A DNA stretch of 64,000 nucleotides, taken from contig NZ_JBEJGX010000003.1 of the NCBI RefSeq assembly GCF_040253635.1, positions 5,419,501 to 5,483,500 of the forward strand. The letters run 5' to 3'. Below are positions 1 through 9,365 of this stretch, piece after piece. Source of the stretch: Streptomyces sp. Edi2 (GTDB lineage: Bacteria; Actinomycetota; Actinomycetes; Streptomycetales; Streptomycetaceae). The notes under the pieces were generated by a model. That model was not told the DNA's origin, searched no databases, and saw only the letters and a list, made by a program, of their open reading frames with translations. How positions within the stretch are numbered: position 1 is the first letter of the stretch; each line of letters starts with the position of its first letter. Made by a program: the position numbers and the translations under genes.

Positions 1-969
1 CCGGTAGGCGAGCAGCCCCCGCACGATGTTCTTGGACAGCTCGGTCCGGTCCACCCGGACGATGGTCTTGCGCGCGGTCCCGTCGGGCCCCGTGCCGACC
101 TGCTCCCGCAGGGCGGCCAGCCGCTCGTGGACGTCCGCCTGCTGCGACCGCTCCCGCAGGAACCCGGCGTCCGCCCCGAGCCCGTGCACACCGATCAGGG
201 TGTTCTCGGTGCCGCCGGTCACCTCGGCGCAGCACGCGCGGAACGCATTCGCCCAGCGGTGGGTGAGGAACCCCAGCCGGTCGGCGCCCAGCATCCCCCG
301 CAGCAACTGCTCGGCGATGTCGTCCGGCAGCATCCGGAAGTACTCCGGCGGAGCCCATGGCGTGTGCGAGAAATGGGCGATCCGTACGTCGGGCCGCAGC
401 GCCCGCAGCATCCCCGGGACCAGGGAAAGGTGGTAGTCCTGCACCAGCACCGCCGCACCCTCGGCGGCCTCGTCGGCGAGCGCCTGGGCGAAGGCGCGGT
501 TGTAGGCCTCGTACGACGCCCACTGCGCCCGGAACTCCGCGTCGAAGACCGGCTCCAGCGGTGTCTGGTAGAGCATGTGGTGGACGAACCACAGCACCGA
601 GTTCGCGATGCCGTTGTAGGCGGCGGCGTGCACCTCGGCCGGAATGTCCAGCATCCGCACCCGCTGCCCGCCGGTGTCACCCGGCTCCAGCGCACCACCC
701 GTCCGCCGTACGGCCTCCCGGTCACCGTCACCGAGCGCCGCACACACCCACACCGCGTCCGCCCGCCCGTCTCCCGACTGCCGCCCCTCATCGACGGGCT
801 GCGCGCCGCGCGCCGACTGCCCGATGGCCGACAGCCCGGACACCAGCCCGCCCCCGCCCCGCTTGGCGGTGAGCGTGTCGTCCTCCGCCAGGCCGTACGA
901 GACCGGCCCGCGATTGGACGCGACAAGAACCTCGGCACCCGCGGGGGCCGCACTGCACTCGGAGACCAT
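1..969 (-). CDS. otsA: Trehalose-6-phosphate synthase (partial, C-terminus outside window)
   Basis: GT20 glycosyltransferase that makes trehalose 6-phosphate from UDP-glucose (or another NDP-glucose) and glucose 6-phosphate in the cytoplasm. Only the first 323 codons are present. The visible part has the N-terminal SNRGPVSY motif, a GGGGLVSGL loop, VQDYHLSLVPGMLR, HFSHTPWAPPEYFR and, at the window edge, VRVDRTELSKNIVRGL, all typical of OtsA. The ATG at 967-969 is the first in-frame start before SNRGP. No good Shine-Dalgarno is visible upstream. The 13-residue leader is short, as usual. The family is about 460-480 aa, so roughly the last 140 residues lie outside. Confidence 0.93.
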   Translation of the reverse strand, partial: MVSECSAAPAGAEVLVASNRGPVSYGLAEDDTLTAKRGGGGLVSGLSAIGQSARGAQPVDEGRQSGDGRADAVWVCAALGDGDREAVRRTGGALEPGDTGGQRVRMLDIPAEVHAAAYNGIANSVLWFVHHMLYQTPLEPVFDAEFRAQWASYEAYNRAFAQALADEAAEGAAVLVQDYHLSLVPGMLRALRPDVRIAHFSHTPWAPPEYFRMLPDDIAEQLLRGMLGADRLGFLTHRWANAFRACCAEVTGGTENTLIGVHGLGADAGFLRERSQQADVHERLAALREQVGTGPDGTARKTIVRVDRTELSKNIVRGLLAYR

Positions 970-1044
970 GTCGCGAAGGTAACCCGCCACAGATCCACGC
1001 AAACGTACGGAAGCAGCCAAGCCGCGCGCCCGGACGACCGCCCC

Positions 1045-1392
1045 TCACCCGTCGCCCGGCCAAAAGGAGTCGAGGGGCAACGACGGCTCACCCTCCGCGG
1101 GTTCCGGATGCCCGTAGCCGAGACGGTCGCCGCGGCTGCGGGAGATGCGCAGTGTGTCGCCGAGCGCGCCCGTCAAGCAGCAGGCCAGAAAGCGTAGTTC
1201 GGGCGTGGTGGTCCCGTTGTCGTGGAGGAGGGCGCGGGCGTGCCCCAGAAGGACCTCACCGGATGCGAGCTGGGCGCGCTCAACGGCGTCCGCTTGGCGG
1301 GTGACCGGGCCGTCCCCCTCGGAGAGCAGGTAGCACGGTTTCCCCTCCGGACTCGACCAGGGAAGCAGGCGTGGACGCGCAGGAGGCGTCAT
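1045..1392 (-). CDS. Small conserved hypothetical protein, divergent from GntR regulator
   Basis: A 115-aa soluble protein that I do not recognise as a named family. It has a basic Pro-rich N-terminus and a helical centre (residues about 30-80, with RAQLASGEVLLGHARALLHD and LRFLACCLTGALGDTLRI). The tail is acidic and ends LDSFWPGDG. The ATG at 1392 follows a GGAG five bases upstream. A perfect TTCTCTAGAGAA palindrome lies just upstream of that RBS, so the gene is probably controlled by the divergent GntR-type regulator. No signal peptide or membrane segment is visible. Confidence 0.6.
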   Translation of the reverse strand: MTPPARPRLLPWSSPEGKPCYLLSEGDGPVTRQADAVERAQLASGEVLLGHARALLHDNGTTTPELRFLACCLTGALGDTLRISRSRGDRLGYGHPEPAEGEPSLPLDSFWPGDG

Positions 1393-1403
1393 GGCGACTC
1401 CAG

Positions 1404-1415
1404 TTCTCTAGAGAA
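1404..1415. promoter_or_regulatory. Palindromic operator 1 (TTCTCTAGAGAA)
   Basis: A perfect 12-bp palindrome immediately upstream of the 1392 start codon. It shares the TCTCTAGAGA core with two other sites in the same divergent intergenic region (1465-1474 and 1517-1539). Inferred binding site for the GntR/HutC protein encoded at 1560-2315. Confidence 0.6.
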
Positions 1416-1464
1416 GTTGGATCGCTACATGTTGAATCGGGGCGAGTGCATAGCGTCAACTAGT

Positions 1465-1474
1465 TCTCTAGAGA
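1465..1474. promoter_or_regulatory. Palindromic operator 2 (TCTCTAGAGA)
   Basis: A second TCTCTAGAGA palindrome, centred 60 bp from operator 1, in the middle of the divergent intergenic region. The flanks also match (AGTTCTCTAGAGA in both), which indicates a repeated regulatory site. Confidence 0.6.
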
Positions 1475-1516
1475 TGTTGAGGTTGAGGTAGGTGGTGCCG
1501 CCGTGGCACTCGAACG

Positions 1517-1539
1517 GATCTCTAGGATGTCTAGAGATC
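1517..1539. promoter_or_regulatory. Inverted-repeat operator 3 next to gntR start
   Basis: GATCTCTAG and CTAGAGATC form perfect 9-bp arms around a 5-bp spacer, ending three bases before the AGGAGG of the regulator gene. The position suits autorepression. The half-site is the TCTAGAGA motif seen twice upstream. Confidence 0.6.
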
Positions 1540-1559
1540 GCCAGGAGGGATGCATCGCC

Positions 1560-2315
1560 ATGGCCGCACCGGAAAGCTCGTCGCCCAAGTACCGCCGGAT
1601 CGCCGACGCTCTGAAGCGGGCGATTGCGGAGGGGGAGTTCGGGCCCGGAGACCGGCTGCCCGGGGAGAACGAGCTGATGGACCGGCACGGCGTGGCGCGG
1701 ATGACGGCCCGGCAGGCGCTCGGTGTGCTCACTTCGGAGGGGCTTGCCGAGGCCCGCAAGGGCGCCGGGGTCTTCGTGCGGGCGTTCCAGCCGATCCGGC
1801 GCCGTGGCGTCCCGCGGCTGGCCCGGGAGCAATGGGGTGAGGGGCGGTCGGTCTGGTCGGCCGATGTCCCGGACCGTGACCTGGTGGTCGACGAGGTCAC
1901 GGTGAACGAGGAGCCGGCGCCTGAAACCGTCGCGTCGCAGCTCGGCATAGCGCCCGGAGGCGCTGTGATCGTGCGGCGCCGCAGGTTCGTGCTCGACGGT
2001 AAGCCGGTGTTGCTGTCCACCTCCTCCCTCCCCGCTGCCCTCGTCGCGGGATCGGCGATCACGCAGCCGGATACCGGGGCCGGCGGCACATACGCCCGGC
2101 TCGCCGAGTTGGGTGCGGGGCCCGCCCGCTTCAGGGAAGAAGTGCGGTCACGCATGCCGGCGCCGGATGAGGCCGTTCGGCTGCGCCTTCCGCCGGGCAC
2201 GCCCGTTGTCCTCATCAGCCGCGCGGCCATCACCGCGGACGGGCGGACCGTCGAGGTCAACGAGATGATCCTCGACTCGTCCGCCTACGTGCTGGAGTAC
2301 GACTTCGACGCCTGA
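1560..2315 (+). CDS. GntR family (HutC/FarR subfamily) transcriptional regulator
   Basis: A 251-aa regulator with an N-terminal winged helix (residues about 8-75: SSPKYRRIADALKRAI, FGPGDRLPGENELM, MTARQALGVLTSEGL) and a C-terminal UTRA effector domain (about 90-245, including GAVIVRRRRFVLDGKPV and the terminal ILDSSAYVLEYDF). In HutC-type proteins a small-molecule ligand bound by UTRA releases DNA. The ATG at 1560 was chosen because AGGAGG lies about 11 bp upstream and because the fold starts at SSPKYRRI. An in-frame ATG at 1503 would put operator 3 inside the gene. Three TCTAGAGA palindromes upstream suggest autoregulation. Ligand unknown. Confidence 0.88.
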   Translation: MAAPESSSPKYRRIADALKRAIAEGEFGPGDRLPGENELMDRHGVARMTARQALGVLTSEGLAEARKGAGVFVRAFQPIRRRGVPRLAREQWGEGRSVWSADVPDRDLVVDEVTVNEEPAPETVASQLGIAPGGAVIVRRRRFVLDGKPVLLSTSSLPAALVAGSAITQPDTGAGGTYARLAELGAGPARFREEVRSRMPAPDEAVRLRLPPGTPVVLISRAAITADGRTVEVNEMILDSSAYVLEYDFDA

Positions 2316-2368
2316 GCCGTCAGACCGCAAGCGCCGCGCCGCAGACTGCGGTCTTGGCGCGCGCCTCT

Positions 2369-2400
2369 GGCTCCTGGTCGGTCCGGACCGACCAGGAGCC
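2369..2400. terminator. Bidirectional hairpin terminator
   Basis: A perfect 16-bp-arm palindrome (2369-2384 with 2385-2400) between the convergent gntR-type gene and the secreted-protein gene. A smaller GACCGCA/TGCGGTC hairpin (2323-2329, 2347-2353) precedes it. There is no long T-tract, as usual in Streptomyces. Confidence 0.75.
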
Positions 2401-2454
2401 AAGGGCGCAGCGGTAGCGACGGGCCCCCTCCGTGGAGGCTCATCCGTAGGGGAT

Positions 2455-3066
2455 TCAGTCGAGTTCGACGCCCATGTTGTGGGCGAAGCCCTGCCACTTC
2501 TCCACGGCGAAGCGCTTGTTGAGCGAGTCGGGCACGCTCGGGTTGGTGACGTAGCCCTCGACGTGGAGCCGCAGGTAGCCCTTGGAGTCCGTGTAGAAGT
2601 TGAAGTAGACCTTCGACCCCTTGCCGTCGAAGTGGCCCTTCTCCGCGGTGAAGTACCAGGCGTTCTTCATGGAGCCGATGCCGTGGTAGCGCACCGGAGC
2701 GTCCTTGCAGGCGAAGAAGACGGCGCAGGCCTCAAGGTTGATGCGCTGGTTCTCCTTCGGGAACTTCTTGGGTGCTCCCTTGACGGGGAACGTGCAGTTG
2801 AAGCAGTGCTTCAGAGACTTCATCGCCTTGGCCGGGCTCACCTTGAGCCCCGGGTAGCGCGCGTTGTTGGGCTTGACGGTGAAACGCTCGTCATACAGCT
2901 TGCGCAGGCCCGCCGCCGCACTCTTGGTGCCCACGGACTGGGTGGCGGCAGCCTTGGTCACGGGCTGCTGTGCCGAGTCGGCCGACTGCGCCTGAGCGGG
3001 CGTCGCAGTGGCCAGTACGCCCACTGCCGCCACGGCGGTGAGGATCTTCCCCGTAGAGATGCGCAT
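2455..3066 (-). CDS. Secreted protein of unknown function with four cysteines
   Basis: A 203-aa precursor with a clear Sec signal peptide: basic MRISTGK, hydrophobic ILTAVAAVGVLATA, then cleavage near TPAQAQ at residue 27. The mature part is basic and has a compact domain from about residue 60. Two cysteine pairs (HCFNC near 88-91 and EACAVFFAC near 113-119) are likely disulfides or a metal site. Residues 125-195 are aromatic-rich (GSMKNAWYFTAEKGHF, KVYFNFYTDSKGYLRLH), which looks like a beta-rich fold. I cannot name the family. It sits alone, convergent with the GntR gene. Confidence 0.75.
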   Translation of the reverse strand: MRISTGKILTAVAAVGVLATATPAQAQSADSAQQPVTKAAATQSVGTKSAAAGLRKLYDERFTVKPNNARYPGLKVSPAKAMKSLKHCFNCTFPVKGAPKKFPKENQRINLEACAVFFACKDAPVRYHGIGSMKNAWYFTAEKGHFDGKGSKVYFNFYTDSKGYLRLHVEGYVTNPSVPDSLNKRFAVEKWQGFAHNMGVELD

Positions 3067-3417
<351 letters not shown>

Positions 3418-4380
3418 TCAGGCCGCCCGTCGTGCCGCGTACTCCGGGATTTCGGCCATCGGGGGGCGCTCCTCGGTGTCCACGTCCGTCGTACGGGGGA
3501 CGAAGCCGTCGGCCCCGCGGTCGAACTGGGTGAGCCGGGGGCGTACCAAGTGGCCGCGGGCCAGGCGGAGTTGCGCGGTGCGGTAGATCGCGGCGGCCAT
3601 CCGGCCGAGGGCCTGGCCGTCCTGGTGGCGGTGTTTGCGGACGCCGACGTCCACCTGGGCGAGGGCGTCGAGGCCGACGGTGTGCAGGGCGTCGACGAGC
3701 AGGCCGAGCTCGACGCCGTAGCCGACCGGGAAGGGGAGGCGTTCGAGGAGGGAGCGGCGGGCCGCGTACTCGCCGCCGAGGGGCTGGACGAAGCCGGCCA
3801 GCTGGGGCCAGTGGAGGTTGAGGAGCGGGCGGGCGACCAGTTCGGTGACCCGGCCGCCCTGGCCGGCCCCGGCGCCCTCGGTGCCGGTCTCCAGCGGGCG
3901 GTCGTACATCGCCTTCACGAACTGGATGTCCGGATCGGTCAGCAGCGGGCCGACGATCCCGGAGACGAAGGCGGAGGAGAATTCGCGCAGGTCGGCGTCG
4001 ATGAAGCAGACGATGTCGCCGGTGGTGGCCAGCAGGGAGCGCCACAGCACCTCGCCCTTGCCGGGGAGGGCCGGCAGCCGCGGCAGGACGCTGTCGCGGG
4101 GGATGACCCGGGCGCCGGCCGCCGCCGCGACCTCGGCGGTGCGGTCGGTGGAGCCGGAGTCCAGCACGATCAGCTCATCGACGAGCGGGACCGGGCCGGT
4201 CATCAGCTCGGCGCGGATCACCGCCACGATCGCCCCGACGGTGGCCTCCTCGTCGAGGGCGGGCAGTACGACACTCACCGTGCGGCCCGTCTGGTGCTTC
4301 GCCTCCAGCAGCCGCCCCAGCGGGCGGTCCGCGGCGGACCAGGAGCGGCTGCTCAGCCAGCCCTCCACCTCTTCCAGCAC
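3418..4380 (-). CDS. gpgS: Glucosyl-3-phosphoglycerate synthase (GT81)
   Basis: A 320-aa GT-A fold enzyme that transfers glucose from an NDP-glucose to 3-phosphoglycerate, the first step to glucosylglycerate. Visible motifs match mycobacterial GpgS: VSVVLPALDEEATVG, DELIVLDSGSTDRT, LPGKGEVLWRSL, and the metal-binding DxD-like FIDADLREFS. The VKAMYDRPL region and the acceptor-site QPLGGEYAARRSLLERLPF segment are also present. Length is normal (about 320-325). It is divergent from the SAM-riboswitch/thrC unit and near otsA, which fits compatible-solute metabolism. The last 30 residues are poorly conserved. Confidence 0.9.
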   Translation of the reverse strand: MLEEVEGWLSSRSWSAADRPLGRLLEAKHQTGRTVSVVLPALDEEATVGAIVAVIRAELMTGPVPLVDELIVLDSGSTDRTAEVAAAAGARVIPRDSVLPRLPALPGKGEVLWRSLLATTGDIVCFIDADLREFSSAFVSGIVGPLLTDPDIQFVKAMYDRPLETGTEGAGAGQGGRVTELVARPLLNLHWPQLAGFVQPLGGEYAARRSLLERLPFPVGYGVELGLLVDALHTVGLDALAQVDVGVRKHRHQDGQALGRMAAAIYRTAQLRLARGHLVRPRLTQFDRGADGFVPRTTDVDTEERPPMAEIPEYAARRAA

Positions 4381-4550
4381 GTCTACGACTCCTCGGTCGC
4401 CGCCGGTGGGCGGCCTCTGTGATCCATCTCGCGCATCGGACGACTATCTCAACCGTCAGTGCCTTCGGTTACAGTCTTGAACAACGCGGAAGACCGTTGC
4501 ATGTCGGGGTCCGCGCCACAAACGCCTGGGTTTCGGCCCAGCGCCATACC

Positions 4551-4707
4551 GCTCATCCAGAGGGGCAGAGGGATACGGCCCGTTGAAGCCCCGGCAACCC
4601 TCCAGCCGGTCTTGCCGCAAGGACGCTGACGTCCCGCGCGCGAGGCTCCCGGCTAGGGAAGGTGCCAAATCCGTCTCGTGGCGAGATTCGTCGCGAGGAA
4701 GATGAGG
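4551..4707 (+). ncRNA. SAM-I (S-box) riboswitch upstream of thrC
   Basis: The sequence carries nearly all S-box invariants in order: CTCATC (P1 5'), AGAGGGGCAGAGGGA, GGCCCGTTGAAGCC, CCGGCAACC, later AAGGTGCCAAATCC and the P1 3' strand AAGATGAG. CTCATC at 4552-4557 pairs perfectly with GATGAG at 4701-4706. P1 overlaps the purine-rich ribosome-binding stretch of thrC (4701-4714), so ligand binding probably acts on translation. The family binds S-adenosylmethionine. Confidence 0.92.
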
Positions 4708-4725
4708 AGAAAGGGCCTCGCCTCC

Positions 4726-6009
4726 ATGGCTGTGCAAGTCACCGAAAACACCCCCACCGTCGCTCTGGGCCCCGCCGCAGCCCTGTCCTGCCGCGAGTGC
4801 GGACAGCGCTTCGCGCTCGGCCCGATCTTCGCGTGCCAGGAATGTTTCGGGCCGCTCGAAGTCGCGTACGACCTGCCGAGCGGCGACCCCGAGGGCCTGA
4901 AGAAGCAGATCGAGGCCGGTCCGGACAACATCTGGCGCTACGCCCCGCTGCTGCCCGTCCCCGCCGACGTCGCCGACAAGCCCAACCTGAACCCCGGCTT
5001 CACCAAGCTCGTCCAGGCCGACCGGCTCGCCGCCGAGCTGGGCGTCACCGGCGGTCTGTACGTCAAGGACGACTCCGGCAACCCGACGCACTCCTTCAAG
5101 GACCGCGTCGTGGCGATCGCCGTCGAGGCCGCCCGCGCCTTCGGCTTCACCACCCTGTCCTGCTCCTCGACCGGCAACCTCGCCGGCGCGGTCGGCGCCG
5201 CGGCGCGCCGGGCCGGTTTCCAGTCCTGCGTGTTCATCCCGCACGACCTGGAGGCCGGCAAGGTCGTCATGGCCGCGGTCTACGGCGGTGACCTGGTCGG
5301 CATCGAGGGCAACTACGACGACGTCAACCGCTTCTGCTCCGAGCTCATCGGCGACCCGCTGGGCGAGGGCTGGGGCTTCGTCAACGTCAATCTGCGCCCC
5401 TACTACGGCGAGGGTTCCAAGACCCTGGCGTACGAGATCTGCGAGCAGCTGGGCTGGCGCCTCCCGGACCAGATCGTCATCCCGATCGCGTCCGGCTCGC
5501 AGCTCACGAAGATCGACAAGGGGCTCAAGGAGCTGATCGCCCTCGGTCTGGTCGAGGACAAGCCGTACAAGATCTTCGGCGCCCAGGCGGAGGGCTGCTC
5601 GCCGGTGTCCACGGCCTTCAAGGCCGGGCACGACGTGGTCCGCCCGCAGAAGCCGAAGACCATCGCCAAGTCGCTGGCGATCGGCAACCCGGCCGACGGC
5701 CCGTATGTGCTCGACATCGCCCGCCGTACGGGCGGCGCGGTCGAGGACGTCAACGACGAGCAGGTCGTGGACGCGATCAAGCTGCTGGCCAGGACGGAAG
5801 GCATCTTCGCGGAGACCGCGGGCGGGGTGACCGTCGGCGTGACCAAGAAGCTGATCGAGAACGGTGTGCTCGACCCGTCCCTGACGACCGTCGTCCTGAA
5901 CACCGGTGACGGCCTCAAGACGCTGGACGCGGTCGCCCCGACCTCAGGGCCCACGGCCACGATCCGTCCGGACCTGGACGCGTTCCGCGCGGCCGGTCTC
6001 GCCCGCTGA
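4726..6009 (+). CDS. thrC: Threonine synthase
   Basis: A 427-aa PLP enzyme converting O-phospho-L-homoserine to L-threonine. The N-terminus has a small Zn-ribbon-like CRECGQRF...CQECFGPLE element (residues about 18-45). The PLP lysine lies in NPTHSFKDRVV, the phosphate loop in SCSSTGNLAGAVGAAARRAG, and the second binding region in PIASGSQLTKIDKG. ATG 4726 gives MAVQV, the usual Streptomyces start. Upstream ATG 4702 and GTG 4678 lie within the riboswitch P1 and 3' region, so they are unlikely. A SAM-I riboswitch precedes the gene, linking it to methionine status. Confidence 0.95.
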   Translation: MAVQVTENTPTVALGPAAALSCRECGQRFALGPIFACQECFGPLEVAYDLPSGDPEGLKKQIEAGPDNIWRYAPLLPVPADVADKPNLNPGFTKLVQADRLAAELGVTGGLYVKDDSGNPTHSFKDRVVAIAVEAARAFGFTTLSCSSTGNLAGAVGAAARRAGFQSCVFIPHDLEAGKVVMAAVYGGDLVGIEGNYDDVNRFCSELIGDPLGEGWGFVNVNLRPYYGEGSKTLAYEICEQLGWRLPDQIVIPIASGSQLTKIDKGLKELIALGLVEDKPYKIFGAQAEGCSPVSTAFKAGHDVVRPQKPKTIAKSLAIGNPADGPYVLDIARRTGGAVEDVNDEQVVDAIKLLARTEGIFAETAGGVTVGVTKKLIENGVLDPSLTTVVLNTGDGLKTLDAVAPTSGPTATIRPDLDAFRAAGLAR

Positions 6010-6015
6010 CGCTGC

Positions 6016-6039
6016 CGGCCCCGTCCGCGCACGGGGCCG
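6016..6039 (+). terminator. Hairpin after thrC
   Basis: CGGCCCCGT (6016-6024) pairs with ACGGGGCCG (6031-6039) around a 6-base loop, four bases after the thrC stop. It is probably a partial terminator or attenuator before the sulfur-carrier gene. Confidence 0.5.
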
Positions 6040-6133
6040 CGCCACCTCCCGCCACGAGGCCGCCGGCCCGTCCGCAACGAGGCCACGCCACCGCCCCCGA
6101 ACACGTACTCCGCAATACCCGGAAGGCAGAACC

Positions 6134-6412
6134 ATGAGCGTGAAGGTCCGCATCCCCACCATCCTCCGCACGTACACCGGCGGCCAGGCCGAGGTCGCGG
6201 CCGAGGGCGCGACCCTCTCCGAGGTGATCGCCGACCTGGAGCAGAACCACCAGGGCATCGCGGCCCGGGTGCTGGACGACGCCGGCAAGCTGCGCCGCTT
6301 CGTGAACGTCTACGTCAACGACGACGATGTGCGCTTCGAGCAGGGCCTGGAGACGCCGACCCCGGAGGGTGCGGGCGTCTCGATCATTCCGGCGGTGGCC
6401 GGAGGGTGCTGA
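6134..6412 (+). CDS. MoaD/ThiS/CysO-type sulfur-carrier protein with C-terminal Gly-Gly-Cys
   Basis: A 92-aa ubiquitin-fold protein: MSVKVRIPTILRTYTGGQ start, helix LSEVIADLEQNH, FVNVYVNDDDVRF strand, and the ending ISIIPAVAGG-type tail. Relatives carry sulfur as a C-terminal thiocarboxylate for cysteine (CysO), thiamin or molybdopterin synthesis. The ORF ends GGC rather than GG, so the terminal Cys must be removed to expose Gly-Gly or is added sulfur. JAMM proteases such as Mec/QbsD do this for relatives. ATG 6134 follows GGAAGG. It is probably co-transcribed after thrC, as I recall in S. coelicolor. Confidence 0.85.
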   Translation: MSVKVRIPTILRTYTGGQAEVAAEGATLSEVIADLEQNHQGIAARVLDDAGKLRRFVNVYVNDDDVRFEQGLETPTPEGAGVSIIPAVAGGC

Positions 6413-6440
6413 TTTGCGCCAATTCTTGGCCTGCTTGACC

Positions 6441-6480
6441 GGAATTGCCCCGTCCGCCAGAAAGCGGACGGGGCAATTCC
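6441..6480 (+). terminator. Strong intrinsic terminator after the sulfur-carrier gene
   Basis: A perfect 17-bp stem (6441-6457 with 6464-6480) and a 6-base CAGAAA loop, 28 bp after the stop. It ends the thrC/sulfur-carrier unit. Confidence 0.88.
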
Positions 6481-6835
6481 ATGTTGTGAAAGGAGATACC
6501 ATTGAGGCGATACCCCTCCCCTATAGCGCGTGCGTGTGCCGAACGCATATGAGATCGCGATCAGTTGTGCCCAAAGTGTGGGCAAGATTTGTCGCTTAGG
6601 TGAGCTATGCCCGGCCCGACTTGCCCGGGAGAAGCGGGATTTCACCGCATATTGCCGATTTTCCGGCCCCAGATTTCTCGTCCGATTGACCTGTTGCGCT
6701 GGGCATCTGTGCAGATACATTCAGCGGCGGTCGACGCGTTCCGGCGCACACCCCACAGGGCTTTCGCGGGGTGAGGTCTGACCCGGGTCCGCGGAGTGCG
6801 GTCCTGCGCAAGGGCCAGTAATAGGGGAGTTAGGC
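6481..6835 (+). promoter_or_regulatory. Long leader/promoter region of the cold-shock gene
   Basis: 355 bp without a credible gene, noticeably more AT-rich than its surroundings. It contains small inverted repeats (TGCCCA/TGGGCA at 6568-6584; ATCTG/CAGAT at 6705-6716). Cold-shock genes often have long structured 5' UTRs that act as thermosensors. That role is an inference here. The RBS GGGGAG lies just before the ATG. Confidence 0.45.
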
Positions 6836-7039
6836 ATGGCTCAGGGCACCGTCAAGTGGTTCAACGCGGAGAAGGGGTACGGCTTCATCGCGGTCGACGG
6901 TGGTGCGGATGTTTTCGTCCACTACAGCGCGATCCAGATGGACGGCTACCGCACCCTTGAGGAGGGTCAGCGGGTCGAGTTCGAGATCTCGCAAGGCCAG
7001 AAGGGGCCGCAGGCGGACATGGTCCGGGTGGCCGGCTGA
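6836..7039 (+). CDS. Cold-shock protein (CspA family)
   Basis: A 67-aa single cold-shock domain: [15 protein letters not shown] (RNP1) and DVFVHYSAI (RNP2), ending ADMVRVAG. It is an RNA/single-stranded DNA chaperone of normal CspA length. The ATG at 6836 follows GGGGAG. It is monocistronic between two hairpin terminators. Confidence 0.97.
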   Translation: MAQGTVKWFNAEKGYGFIAVDGGADVFVHYSAIQMDGYRTLEEGQRVEFEISQGQKGPQADMVRVAG

Positions 7040-7063
7040 GGCGCCGACCGACTGCTGCGTAGT

Positions 7064-7098
7064 GAAGGCCCGTACCCCCCTGAGGGGTGCGGGCCTTC
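7064..7098 (+). terminator. Terminator of the cold-shock gene
   Basis: GAAGGCCCGTACCCC (7064-7078) pairs with GGGGTGCGGGCCTTC (7084-7098) with one G-T wobble and a 5-base loop. It starts 25 bp after the stop codon. Confidence 0.85.
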
Positions 7099-7338
7099 TG
7101 CTGTCCGTCGCGGTCTGCCGGCCGCCTCTCGCCGGCCGCCCCTCGCCCGCCGTCTCTCGTCGGCCGCCCCTCGTCCGCTGCTCCTCGTGCTGCCCCTCGT
7201 CCGCTGTCCGCTGCTCCGCTGTCCGCTGTCGGCGGACGGGGAGGTGCTGAGTGCGGGCGGACCCCGGGGGACCTGCGCTCACCCGTGATTCACCCGTCAC
7301 CCGGGCGCCACCCCGATGGGAGGCATCTTCGAAGCCGC
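7099..7338. other. Gene-free GC-rich stretch upstream of groEL operators
   Basis: About 240 bp dominated by degenerate repeats of GTCCGCTG/GCCGCCCCTCG type (7180-7235). No coding region is supported. The groEL promoter is presumably at its downstream edge. Confidence 0.5.
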
Positions 7339-7365
7339 CTTGCACTCAAGGGGTGCGAGTGCTAA
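7339..7365. promoter_or_regulatory. CIRCE operator 1 (HrcA site)
   Basis: CTTGCACTC - 9 bp - GAGTGCTAA. The right arm is a perfect CIRCE half-site and the left arm matches 7 of 9 bases of TTAGCACTC. HrcA represses at CIRCE until heat shock. Confidence 0.85.
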
Positions 7366-7373
7366 TCATTGCG

Positions 7374-9191
<1,818 letters not shown>

Positions 9192-9245
9192 TCCCTCGCG
9201 GATCAGACACCGGTCCTCCCGGACCGCAACGTCCAGACGTACGTC

Positions 9246-9279
9246 GGGGCGGCACCCTCCTCCCAGGGGGTGCCGCCCC
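9246..9279 (+). terminator. Terminator of groEL
   Basis: GGGGCGGCACCC (9246-9257) pairs with GGGTGCCGCCCC (9268-9279) around a 10-base loop, 55 bp after the groEL stop. Confidence 0.85.
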
Positions 9280-9365
9280 GGCGGCGTTTCGGGAGGGGGC
9301 ATCCGGGCCGTTCGGAGCGCATAAAACCCGGTGTCCCAGGGGTTCACCGTGTCAAAATCCGGCGC

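Noticed and set aside
4678..4725. Upstream GTG 4678 or ATG 4702 as thrC start
   Set aside because: Both lie within the riboswitch 3' part or P1 helix; MAVQ at 4726 matches the usual start.
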